From assembly GCF_004000765.1 (NCBI RefSeq), contig NZ_BILW01000029.1, forward strand, positions 1 through 64,000: a DNA stretch of 64,000 nucleotides. Direction: 5' to 3'. The notes under the pieces were generated by a model that saw only the letters and a list, made by a program, of their open reading frames with translations, made no database searches and was not told the origin of the DNA. The position numbers and the translations under genes are program-made. This document shows positions 1 through 7,364 of this stretch, piece by piece (within the stretch, counting starts at the first letter, position 1; each line of letters starts with the position of its first letter). This DNA comes from Paenibacillus chondroitinus NBRC 15376. Its GTDB lineage: Bacteria > Bacillota > Bacilli > Paenibacillales > NBRC-103111.

Positions 1-10
1 ATCAGCTGCC

Positions 11-224
11 TCGATCATATCTAGCTACTTTTCTCGTGGTCAGACAGCCTTTTGTGCGCTCTCAGCCAAATTTTGCTGCCACTTCCACACTTTCTTCCAC
101 CGAGACGGCCTAAACGGCTGTCTCGATCACATCTAGCTACTTTTCTCGTGGTAAGACAGCCTTTTGTGCACTCTCAGCCAACTTTTTGCTGCCACTTCCA
201 CACTTTCTTCCACCGAGACGGCCT
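11..224. repeat. Tandem duplication, 112-bp period
   Basis: Two near-identical copies (11-111 and 123-224) begin TCGATCA and end GAGACGGCCT. They differ by a few substitutions and one inserted base. No convincing gene covers them: short open frames run through both copies but have no ribosome binding site or family resemblance. The TAGCTACTTTT motif inside also occurs in the 37-bp array near 62.5 kb. Confidence 0.85.
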
Positions 225-232
225 CCCGGATG

Positions 233-409
233 GGAACTACAGGGCACTATTTCTTCCAAAAGCACCCAGTTTCGAGCTGAGAGGAAACTACGGTCCGCTA
301 TTTGTACGCTTCTGGTGGGAAACCCACCAATCCCGTGCAATTAAGGCCCCGTAGTTCCCTTCCCGGCTCCAAACCCTCCATAATCGCCAAAATAGAGGAC
401 CCTAGTTCC
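233..409. repeat. Four-site intergenic element, GGAACTAC family, copy 1
   Basis: GGAACTAC-type sites lie at 233 and 284. The inverted form (GTAGTTCC, CTAGTTCC) lies at 351 and 402, giving offsets 0/51/118/169. Each site continues into a semi-conserved tail resembling GGNCCNCTATTT. The copies at 13924 and 26970 have the same offsets within 1 bp. The element fills the gap before the response regulator stop at 465. Confidence 0.85.
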
Positions 410-464
410 CCTGACTCCTCGGCAACGGGGCGACTTTGCGCTCTCAGACGAGGGGCTTCCGCGT

Positions 465-1166
465 TCACTCCTGCTTCGCCATGTAACCTACCCCCGGGTA
501 GGTTACAATGAGCTCCGCAGCAGCGCCTTCCGCTGCGCTTTTGATCTTCTGGCGGATGCGGGCGATGGTGACCCGCAGGTACTCGACCTCATCGCGGTAC
601 TCGCTTCCCCAAACCTCGCTGAGCAGCTGCTCATGGGTCATGACTTTCCCCGCATGCTGCAAAAGCAGCGCAAACAGGTTGTACTCGGTCTCCGTGAACT
701 TCACCTCGGTGTCGCCCAGCCAAATACGGCGCTGGGCGAGGTTCGCGATCACAGGGCCGAGCGTGATCTCGCTCGTGGTGACCGGCGGCGCCATGCGGCC
801 ATCCATGCGCCGCAGCACGGCATTCACTCGCGCGAAAAGCTCGTCTAAGGAAAATGGCTTGGTCAAATAGTCATCCGCCCCGAGGTTAAGCCCCTGCACT
901 TTGTCCGCTCCATTGCTGCGTGCTGTCAGCATGATGACCGGGACGCTGGAGTAGGAGCGCAGCCTTTTTAACACGTCGAATCCGTCCATACCCGGCATCA
1001 TCAGATCGAGCAAAATTAAATCCGGATCGAACTCTTCGGCTTTCTCCAGCGCTTCTGCCCCGCTTTGGCAGGTTAAGGTTTCAAAATCCAACGATTTGAG
1101 ATTCGCCGCGATAAAACGCACAATTTTCGGTTCATCATCGACGACCATGATTTTCTTCTTGTTCAT
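465..1166 (-). CDS. OmpR/PhoB-family response regulator
   Basis: Cytoplasmic transcription factor of 233 aa with an N-terminal receiver domain (acidic pair D10/D11, phosphoacceptor D54 in LLDLMMPG, the conserved K in LTKPFS) and a C-terminal winged-helix DNA-binding domain (EVEYLRVTIARIRQKI). The frame opens 20 codons earlier. The ATG at 1166 is chosen because GGGGAGGAG precedes it and MNKKKIMVVDD is the usual start of the family. The start lies inside the 3' end of the kinase gene (32-bp overlap), so the two are translationally coupled and the kinase is the cognate partner. The regulon is unknown. Confidence 0.93.
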   Translation of the reverse strand: MNKKKIMVVDDEPKIVRFIAANLKSLDFETLTCQSGAEALEKAEEFDPDLILLDLMMPGMDGFDVLKRLRSYSSVPVIMLTARSNGADKVQGLNLGADDYLTKPFSLDELFARVNAVLRRMDGRMAPPVTTSEITLGPVIANLAQRRIWLGDTEVKFTETEYNLFALLLQHAGKVMTHEQLLSEVWGSEYRDEVEYLRVTIARIRQKIKSAAEGAAAELIVTYPGVGYMAKQE

Positions 1167-3384
1167 GTCCGTTCTCCTCCCCTTGAAACCTCGGTATGGA
1201 GAGAGTAAATGTGCTTCCCACACCAAGCTTGCTTATTACATGAACTTCTCCGCCGTGCGCATCCATAATGCCCTTGCAGATCGCCAGCCCAAGTCCAGTC
1301 CCTCCGGATTGGCTCCTCGAAGAAACATCCACCCGGTAGAACCGGTCAAATAGCTTGTCCACGTGCTCCGCAGCGATGCCAATGCCATTGTCCTGCACGT
1401 CTACATACACAAAATGCTCATCCGCATGAGCCGTAATTCGGATAATCGGATGCTGCGTATTATACCGAACGGCATTCGTGAACAAGTTCACGAGCACCTG
1501 CTCCATCCGCAGTTTATCCGCATAGATTAACGGCGTATCCTCCGCCACGTTCACCTCAAATTGGGTATGCATGTCGTTCGCCTGCTGCGGAAGTCTGCGC
1601 ATCGCGCTTTCGACAACGGCCTCCACACGAAGCGGCAGCGGATTGATTCGCATGGCTCCGGAATCGATTTTGGAGATATCCAGCCAGTCGTCAATCAGAT
1701 CCTGAATGCGCCCAATATCTTCGTGAATGCCTTCTAGCAGCTCCTGTTTAAAGCTTTCTTCCCACTTCGCATCGACTCGAAGCAGCGTTTCTACACTGCC
1801 GCGTATGCTGGTGATGGGCGTTTTGAACTCATGGGAGGCGAGTGAGATCAGATCATTTTTCAAAGCATCGATTTCATGCTCCTTCGTCATATCGCGCCAC
1901 ACATAACCTCGGCCAAAAACCCGCCCTTCTCTAGCCACCTGAAAAGCCGATACCATCATAAACCGTTCTTTGCCCTGACCGCTTTTTACCGTAAAAGTCC
2001 CCTGCACCCTCGGCCCCGCCGTCAACTTCTCCAGTTCATCCTGACGTTCAGGCAGCAGCAGCGCAATGCGGTCGAACAACGACGATTCCTGCATAATGGC
2101 CAGTTCCGGCATCGGAATAGCGAAAATTTCAGCCATCCGATGATTGGCATACACCACTTGATGCGCCATATCGATCAATACGACGGCATCGGACATGCTC
2201 TCCAGCACCGCATTCAATGTCGCATGCTCATCCTGCAGCCGCTGGGTCCTCTCCTCGACACGGTCTTCCAGCTCACTGTTGAGCTGCAGCAGCGCGCCTT
2301 GATTCTCTTTGATCTGCTCAGCCATCTGGAAGAAATCGTCCGCCAGCAATTGCAGTTCCAGGGGCGCACCTTGCGGAACGACCTTGCTGTCCGGCTCTAC
2401 GAAGGTTCCTCCTGCCAGGCGCTGCGTGTATCCAACCAAAGCATGGATGGTGCCATTCAACCTTTTCGCCAAAAGACTGCCCAGCAGCACCGTCAAAATA
2501 AGCGTAACCAACAACAGGAAAATCGTAATGCTTAGAGACTCTGTAAAAGCGGCATTAACCGCCGCTTTGGATTTGCTCACCCAAACGATCCAATCAATAT
2601 CGGGAATGGCTTTGTAAGTGATCAGTTCTTTTTGCTTGGCATTGCTTAGTTCATACGTTCCTTCGCCTTGCTTCCGACTCCGTGCATCTGCAACGACTGG
2701 CTCCTGCGATAAATCCGCCAACGTTGCAGTCAATGTCTCATTCGGATGATAGATGGGCTTGCCCGCATGATCCAGTACAACCGGATACGCTTCTTTGCCG
2801 TAATCATACTTCGTTACAAGCTCCTTGATCGGCGTAAGCTCCAGCACAGCGAGCACAAAGCCATCGGGCTGTTTATTGCTTTTATAGATGGGCACTGCAA
2901 TGGCGACAGCCGGCTGATTCAGCCCCTCCGGTCCGAGGAAAAGCGACGAGATGATGGTGTTTTGAGCGGTCTGCACCCGCTTGGTGTAGTCCCGATCTTT
3001 CACATCTGTGCCGATCAGCGAATCATTGGCTGTGGTATGCGTAGCCTTGATAAAGCCATTTTGATCCACCACATAAATGCCTGAAAATCCCGCCAAGTTC
3101 ATCTGCAGCGATTGCAGCTTCAACGTCAAGCTCTCGCGCGTCCGAAAGGCCGCATCCGAGGCTGAAATCGTGGCCGCCAGCGTTTCAACCGCATTGCGGT
3201 GATAGTACATATAATCCTGCACAGCGTCCCCGAGACGATAGGTCGTCAGCTCCTGGTTCCTATTGGACTCCTGCGTAATATGCGTAATTTGATAAACCTG
3301 AAAGGTGCCAAGAATCAGAACCGGAATCATTGCCATGATAGCGAACGTTACCGTCAAATGTGATCGCATGGAATAATGCTTCAT
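1135..3384 (-). CDS. Membrane sensor histidine kinase (Cache-HAMP-PAS-HisKA-HATPase)
   Basis: 749 aa from the ATG at 3384, preceded by GGGGGAA; an upstream in-frame ATG at 3462 lacks a good binding site. Order of parts: a transmembrane helix near residues 10-30, an extracellular Cache-like sensor of about 250 residues, a second helix near 295 (ITIFLLLVTLILTVLLG), HAMP, a short coiled coil, a PAS domain (about 395-500), HisKA with phospho-acceptor H518 in SHEFKTP, and a HATPase with NAVRYN and GTGLGLAICKGI motifs. It phosphorylates the response regulator whose gene overlaps its 3' end. The architecture resembles VicK/PhoR-type kinases, but the ligand cannot be named from sequence. Confidence 0.93.
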   Translation of the reverse strand: MKHYSMRSHLTVTFAIMAMIPVLILGTFQVYQITHITQESNRNQELTTYRLGDAVQDYMYYHRNAVETLAATISASDAAFRTRESLTLKLQSLQMNLAGFSGIYVVDQNGFIKATHTTANDSLIGTDVKDRDYTKRVQTAQNTIISSLFLGPEGLNQPAVAIAVPIYKSNKQPDGFVLAVLELTPIKELVTKYDYGKEAYPVVLDHAGKPIYHPNETLTATLADLSQEPVVADARSRKQGEGTYELSNAKQKELITYKAIPDIDWIVWVSKSKAAVNAAFTESLSITIFLLLVTLILTVLLGSLLAKRLNGTIHALVGYTQRLAGGTFVEPDSKVVPQGAPLELQLLADDFFQMAEQIKENQGALLQLNSELEDRVEERTQRLQDEHATLNAVLESMSDAVVLIDMAHQVVYANHRMAEIFAIPMPELAIMQESSLFDRIALLLPERQDELEKLTAGPRVQGTFTVKSGQGKERFMMVSAFQVAREGRVFGRGYVWRDMTKEHEIDALKNDLISLASHEFKTPITSIRGSVETLLRVDAKWEESFKQELLEGIHEDIGRIQDLIDDWLDISKIDSGAMRINPLPLRVEAVVESAMRRLPQQANDMHTQFEVNVAEDTPLIYADKLRMEQVLVNLFTNAVRYNTQHPIIRITAHADEHFVYVDVQDNGIGIAAEHVDKLFDRFYRVDVSSRSQSGGTGLGLAICKGIMDAHGGEVHVISKLGVGSTFTLSIPRFQGEENGHEQEENHGRR

Positions 3385-3523
3385 AAGCGTTCCCCCGCCC
3401 TTCCTTGATCCCTCTATTTTATCATTAGAAAAAATGTAATGAAAATGAAATGTGTTTTTCATCTGCTTTTAATGAACTGGGCCTATAATAAGTCTCAACC
3501 CCCCTTTAAAATATATATACTTA

Positions 3524-3557
3524 AGACCTGCAGCCCGTTGCTGTGGGTCTCTTTTTT
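3524..3557 (+). terminator. Orphan hairpin with T-run
   Basis: AGACC (3524-3528) pairs with GGTCT (3546-3550), with GCAG/CTGT partial inner pairing, followed by CTTTTTTC. It lies between divergent genes, so it ends neither. A TATAAT at 3484-3489 lies just upstream, so a transcript of about 65 nt is possible. Confidence 0.5.
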
Positions 3558-3569
3558 CTTTCCAGCAGC

Positions 3570-3598
3570 TTGGAACCCGTGTATGACCTTGCTATAAT
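3570..3598 (+). promoter_or_regulatory. SigA-type promoter of the marR gene
   Basis: TTGGAA (3570-3575), 17-bp spacer, TATAAT (3593-3598), about 34 bp before the ATG at 3632. Confidence 0.65.
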
Positions 3599-3631
3599 GT
3601 ATAGATACTAAACAAAAAGGGCGGCTAAACC

Positions 3632-4042
3632 ATGGACCAAGATCTCCTCATCACGTACAAATTTCGCGAAATTAAAAATGCCCTCTCCTCCTATTTGACG
3701 CAGGTGCTTCCCCATTTTCACATTTCACCGATCATGATGTATGCGTTAGAGTTTCTTCGCAAGCATCCGGACTGCATCGCCGTTGATATCGCGAATGAAT
3801 TTGGCCTGACTCGGGGAGCGATTACGCAACTGCTGGATAAACTAGAAGAGCAGGAACTGGTGATTCGCAAGCCTCATCCTACTAGCCGCAGAAGCCTGTT
3901 GCTGCAAGTAACGGACAAAGGAAACAAGCTTATAAACGATATCTTGGAAGCGTATAATAACAAAATTGAACAGCTCTTCACGCCTTATAACGAAGATGAG
4001 CTTGCGCAGCTCAAAAAGCTATTGGAGAAGCTGCCGTTATAG
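3632..4042 (+). CDS. MarR-family transcriptional regulator
   Basis: 136 aa, the usual length for the family. The winged helix-turn-helix covers about residues 45-105 (AVDIANEFGLTRGAITQLLDKLEEQELVIRKPHP followed by a wing with SRRS). It is predicted to be a dimeric DNA-binding repressor that responds to a small molecule. It is followed by a terminator and then by an SDR gene whose promoter carries a perfect 17-bp palindrome, the type of site MarR proteins bind, so that gene is its likely target. The inducer is unknown. Confidence 0.93.
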   Translation: MDQDLLITYKFREIKNALSSYLTQVLPHFHISPIMMYALEFLRKHPDCIAVDIANEFGLTRGAITQLLDKLEEQELVIRKPHPTSRRSLLLQVTDKGNKLINDILEAYNNKIEQLFTPYNEDELAQLKKLLEKLPL

Positions 4043-4045
4043 CAC

Positions 4046-4080
4046 GAAAATCCCGACATTCACGCGTTGGGATTTTTTTA
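4046..4080 (+). terminator. Terminator after marR
   Basis: AAAATCCC/GGGATTTTTTT hairpin immediately after the stop codon, with a T-run on the + strand. Confidence 0.75.
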
Positions 4081-4102
4081 ATGTCTTGACTAATCTGTTG
4101 AA

Positions 4103-4136
4103 TTGACATACTGTATAGTTATTAAACAGTTTAATA
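4103..4136 (+). promoter_or_regulatory. SDR promoter with MarR-type palindromic operator
   Basis: TTGACA at 4103-4108 is a good -35. TATTAAACAGTTTAATA (4120-4136) is a perfect 17-bp palindrome centred on A4128, covering the spacer/-10 area. Size and position are typical of a MarR-family operator. The adjacent marR gene makes it the probable binder. Confidence 0.75.
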
Positions 4137-4157
4137 CATTAACATTTGGAGTGATAA

Positions 4158-5006
4158 ATGATGAGCAAAAGCAAAGTTATCGCGATTACCGGCGCCTCCT
4201 CTGGCATCGGATTAGCGACTGCCCAGAAATTTGCAAAGTTAGGCTGGACGGTATATGCCGGAACACGCCATGTGGACCGTGACCGGGAACAGCATGGGCA
4301 CCTTGCCAATCTTCATTTTATAGAAATGGAAGTAACAAGCCCTGAGTCGCTGGAGAAAGCTTTTGCTGAGATCGACAGTAATCACGGTTACTTGGACGTC
4401 CTGTTCTGCAATGCCGGTTTTGGTTTTTTAAGGGCATTAGGACAAGCGACGATGGAAGATATTCATCGGGTTTATGATACAAATGTATATGGAGTTATGC
4501 ATACGATCCGCGCTGGGCTTCCGCTTTTGCGTAAATCCGATGCCGGCCATTTGGTAGCAACAACAAGCGTTGGCGGGCTGGTGGGACAACCTTTCAATGA
4601 AATCTACTGCTCGGCTAAATTTGCCGTTGAAGGCTTATTAGAAAGCTTAGCCACCTACTACAAGCCTACCTTCAACATTGATGTTACGCTGCTTGAGCCG
4701 GGTGCTATTGCCACTAATTTCAACCAGACGGTCCTTGGGCATGTTCAAGAAACCGGGGGTATTCTGGAAGATGAATATAAACCGATCATCACGCAATATT
4801 TGGACGCCTTCTCCAAACGGAACTCGGTGCCCCAAACGTCGGAATCGGTCGCCGAAGTCATGGTGAAGCTGATGGACATGGAGCCGAAACCGCTGCGCAT
4901 TCGCACTTCTGAGGCAGCGGAAGCTTTTGTACAATATAAAGTCAGCCAAGACCCTACCGGTTTGGACGGGATGCTGAACACACGTAAGCTGCATTTGAAT
5001 TTATAA
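4158..5006 (+). CDS. SDR-family NAD(P)-dependent oxidoreductase
   Basis: 282 aa classical short-chain dehydrogenase. The N-terminal Rossmann motif TGASSGIG is followed by the NAG motif (CNAGFGFL), the catalytic serine of TTSVGG, and the YxxxK motif (YCSAKFAVEG). It reduces or oxidises an unknown carbonyl or alcohol substrate in the cytoplasm. Two ATGs (4158, 4161) follow GGAGTG; either could be used. It sits directly behind a MarR gene and a palindromic operator, so inducible expression is likely. Confidence 0.92.
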   Translation: MMSKSKVIAITGASSGIGLATAQKFAKLGWTVYAGTRHVDRDREQHGHLANLHFIEMEVTSPESLEKAFAEIDSNHGYLDVLFCNAGFGFLRALGQATMEDIHRVYDTNVYGVMHTIRAGLPLLRKSDAGHLVATTSVGGLVGQPFNEIYCSAKFAVEGLLESLATYYKPTFNIDVTLLEPGAIATNFNQTVLGHVQETGGILEDEYKPIITQYLDAFSKRNSVPQTSESVAEVMVKLMDMEPKPLRIRTSEAAEAFVQYKVSQDPTGLDGMLNTRKLHLNL

Positions 5007-5012
5007 AAAAAT

Positions 5013-5056
5013 CAGGACCCGCCTAACCGTTCGACGGTTAAGGCAGGTCCTTTTGT
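5013..5056. terminator. Bidirectional terminator between SDR and Rieske genes
   Basis: Long stem AGGACCCGCCTAACCG / CGGTTAAGGCAGGTCCT with T-run on + and A-run (T on -) on the other side, serving two convergent genes. Confidence 0.85.
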
Positions 5057-5058
5057 TT

Positions 5059-5355
5059 TTACACATGCGCAATAAGCTGGCCTTCTTTGACGGTAACGTC
5101 ATAAGCCGTAAGGCTTTTGGTCGGAACATTCAGGCATGCGCCTGAGTGTAGATCGAATGTCCAGCCATGCATCGAACAAACGAACTCCCCCTTTTCAGCC
5201 TCCACAATAGCGCCGGCATGCGGGCATCGACTGGATACGAGCCGGTACGTCGCTTGATCCTCAGCTTGAATTAACCAATACAAGTTCTTATCGAACACAA
5301 CTTCTGCGGGCAGCTTGGTGAAACTCTCTACAGGCCCTAGCAGCACTTCTTTCAT
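5059..5355 (-). CDS. Rieske 2Fe-2S domain protein
   Basis: 98 aa consisting of a single Rieske domain. Cluster ligands C44-P-H46 and C60-S-M-H63 are intact in CPHAG and CSMHGWTFD, spaced as in NirD and dioxygenase-ferredoxin types. It is probably a soluble electron carrier or a small subunit. The ATG at 5355 is preferred over the one at 5388 because GAGGGGTG lies upstream. No oxygenase or reductase partner is adjacent, so the redox partner is unknown. Confidence 0.9.
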   Translation of the reverse strand: MKEVLLGPVESFTKLPAEVVFDKNLYWLIQAEDQATYRLVSSRCPHAGAIVEAEKGEFVCSMHGWTFDLHSGACLNVPTKSLTAYDVTVKEGQLIAHV

Positions 5356-5427
5356 GTAGACACCCCTCTGTTCATTCTGTTCCAGCATACAGTTTACTAC
5401 ATTTTCGACAATACATTTAACACCTTA

Positions 5428-5609
5428 TTGGATGAAACCCAACGAACCGGTCGATTAAATCGCAAAATTCTACTTTTCATTGGATGAATTCCAATGGAAC
5501 CACTTAATCCTACTTGATTTTGCCCCTTTCAATCCCACCTCGTTGGAATCTATCCAATGAGATAACCAATACAAATCTCCAAACACCTATTACATTGGAT
5601 TACGTCCAA
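5428..5609. repeat. Four-palindrome intergenic element, TTGGAT variant
   Basis: Four 15-bp palindromes of form TTG-N9-CAA: TTGGATGAAACCCAA (5428), TTGGATGAATTCCAA (5480), TTGGAATCTATCCAA (5543), TTGGATTACGTCCAA (5595). Steps are 52/63/52, total 182 bp, identical to the element at 22828-23009 although the palindrome sequence differs. It lies between the divergent Rieske and secreted-protein genes, so it could also serve as an operator array. Confidence 0.85.
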
Positions 5610-5770
5610 TGTAACCCCTGCACGCTCCATATCAAAGCTTCAGCACCCATAATGCCAACACATAATTTCCCACAATGTTACGATAGGATGTCCATAATCT
5701 TACGGTACATTTAGGTTGTAAGGGAGAGGCACTCACCTACATACCCCAATATTGAGAGGAGTTTTCTACA

Positions 5771-6562
5771 ATGAAAACACAATGGAAACGTCGCGCAAGT
5801 CAAGCTAGTCTGCTAGCTTTTATGGTAACAATGGCTTTCGGAGCAGTAGGCAGCGCATCAGCGGCTGACACTGCTGCAACAGATAACAAAGCAAGCACCG
5901 CAATCACATCAGCAACACCGGTAATGGCAACCAGCGCGGTTCAACTGCGCACAAGCTCAAGCGGCCTATTGCTGCAACCAGCTCATGAGCGCAACTATTT
6001 GAAGCTGCTAGTCAGCAACTATGCTCCAGAGAGCTTGGCCGACTGGAAACAAGCGTTAGAGGATCGGAAACAAGCGGAAAGCGAGATGCCGAAACCTGCT
6101 TTTGCCAAAACAATGGTAATCAAAAGCGCCGCTACGATTCAGCCGGCTTCTCAAGGTACATTGGAAACTAAAATGTTCAAACTCGATCCTGCTCAGACGG
6201 TTCCAACTTTACCTGACGGCGAAGCGGCTCAACTAGTCCCAGGTAAAGACGTTAAGACGTTCACCATTATCAAAAAAGACGGCGCGGACACTACCGCAGC
6301 CATCCAAGCACTTCCACTTGAGGGAACAGCTATCTCTGGTGATATAATTAAAGCCGAACCATCCGAAGCGTTCAAGCGCCAGCAAAAGCTAGCGGAAGCT
6401 GTCGAAGCTGATGATGCAGCAACTATTCAAAGCCTGCTGCCTGAGCTTCTCACGGATTACAAAAAAGAAACGGAATCGCTGCGCAGCCTTGCAAAAACAT
6501 TGAAAGAACAAGCTGCCAAAGCCGATGAGAAATCAACAGAGAAAGCTGAAGAATCTAACTAA
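5771..6562 (+). CDS. Secreted Ala-rich protein of unknown function
   Basis: 263 aa. The N-terminus is a classical Sec signal peptide: basic MKTQWKRR, a hydrophobic core, and probable cleavage after SASA near residue 31. The mature part is rich in Ala, Lys and Glu, without cysteines or a family motif I recognise. Its C-terminus (about residues 205-263) looks like a charged helix. GAGAGGAG precedes the ATG. A terminator separates it from the downstream two-component system, so the two may be expressed at different levels from one region. Confidence 0.75.
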   Translation: MKTQWKRRASQASLLAFMVTMAFGAVGSASAADTAATDNKASTAITSATPVMATSAVQLRTSSSGLLLQPAHERNYLKLLVSNYAPESLADWKQALEDRKQAESEMPKPAFAKTMVIKSAATIQPASQGTLETKMFKLDPAQTVPTLPDGEAAQLVPGKDVKTFTIIKKDGADTTAAIQALPLEGTAISGDIIKAEPSEAFKRQQKLAEAVEADDAATIQSLLPELLTDYKKETESLRSLAKTLKEQAAKADEKSTEKAEESN

Positions 6563-6594
6563 TTTTTCACATAGATAAAAAAGTTGACCTTTCC

Positions 6595-6635
6595 GGTGGA
6601 CCGAACGCAAAATGATGCGAACGGCTCCACCTTTT
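6595..6635 (+). terminator. Terminator/attenuator between secreted gene and RR
   Basis: GGTGGACCG-aa-CGC / GCG-aa-CGG-c-TCCACC then CTTTTCCCC. The T-run is short, so readthrough into the regulator gene is plausible. Confidence 0.6.
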
Positions 6636-6668
6636 CCCCATCGCTGATTAGAAAGAAGGAGAAACTGC

Positions 6669-7364
6669 ATGTATCGCATTCATTTAGTAGAAGACGAAGA
6701 GCATCTCAGGGGCGTTCTGGCCGCCTATTTGGAGAAAGAGGGGTGGCAAGTGCGTTCGTTCGCTGACGGGACCTCGGCAAGATCCGCCATATCCGAGCGG
6801 CCGGACTTGTGGGTCCTCGATATCATGCTCCCCGGCGTAGACGGCTATCAACTCATGCGCGAGATTAAAGCGGATCAGCCGGCACAGCCCGTAATTTTCA
6901 TATCGGCGCGAGACGCGGATATTGATCGGATCGTTGGCCTGGAGATGGGTAGCGATGACTACTTGGCCAAGCCTTTTTTACCTCGCGAGCTCGTCATTCG
7001 CACTCGTAAGCTGCTGGAGCGCGTGTACGGCGGACACCCTGCCGGCCTGATGCCTGCGCAGCTGGAACGCCGCTCGAAGCTGAATGTGGCTCCTTATCTG
7101 ATCGATGAGCAAGCGCGCACCGTAACTGCTGAGGATGGCAGCAAGCTGGAGCTGACCTCCAAGGAATTTGAGCTGCTGCTCTATTTGGTAAGCCATCATG
7201 GGCAAGTGCTGGAGCGTGAACAAGTGCTCCAAGCTGTTTGGGGAATCGACTACTTCGGAACAGACCGGGTCGTGGATGATTTGGTACGCAGGCTTCGCCG
7301 CAAGCTGCCGGAGCTGCGTTTAGAAACCGTATACGGATACGGATACAGGATGGTGAAAGCATGA
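6669..7364 (+). CDS. OmpR-family response regulator
   Basis: 231 aa. The receiver domain has E8/D9, phosphoacceptor D51 (VLDIMLPGVDG) and the conserved K in AKPFLP. The C-terminal winged-helix effector domain ends with VVDDLVRRLRRKLP and VYGYGYRMVKA. AGAAGGAG precedes the ATG at 6669. Its stop overlaps the kinase start (ATGA), so the two are co-translated. Targets are unknown; the secreted protein gene directly upstream is a candidate. Confidence 0.93.
   Translation: MYRIHLVEDEEHLRGVLAAYLEKEGWQVRSFADGTSARSAISERPDLWVLDIMLPGVDGYQLMREIKADQPAQPVIFISARDADIDRIVGLEMGSDDYLAKPFLPRELVIRTRKLLERVYGGHPAGLMPAQLERRSKLNVAPYLIDEQARTVTAEDGSKLELTSKEFELLLYLVSHHGQVLEREQVLQAVWGIDYFGTDRVVDDLVRRLRRKLPELRLETVYGYGYRMVKA

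Noticed and set aside
233..409. Insertion sequence or MITE with terminal inverted repeats
   Set aside because: No target-site duplication could be seen at any copy, internal sites matter as much as the ends, and no transposase is in the window; not excluded but unsupported.
302..511. 69-codon frame on the + strand
   Set aside because: Covers repeat element copy 1 and the antisense end of the response regulator gene; no coding evidence.
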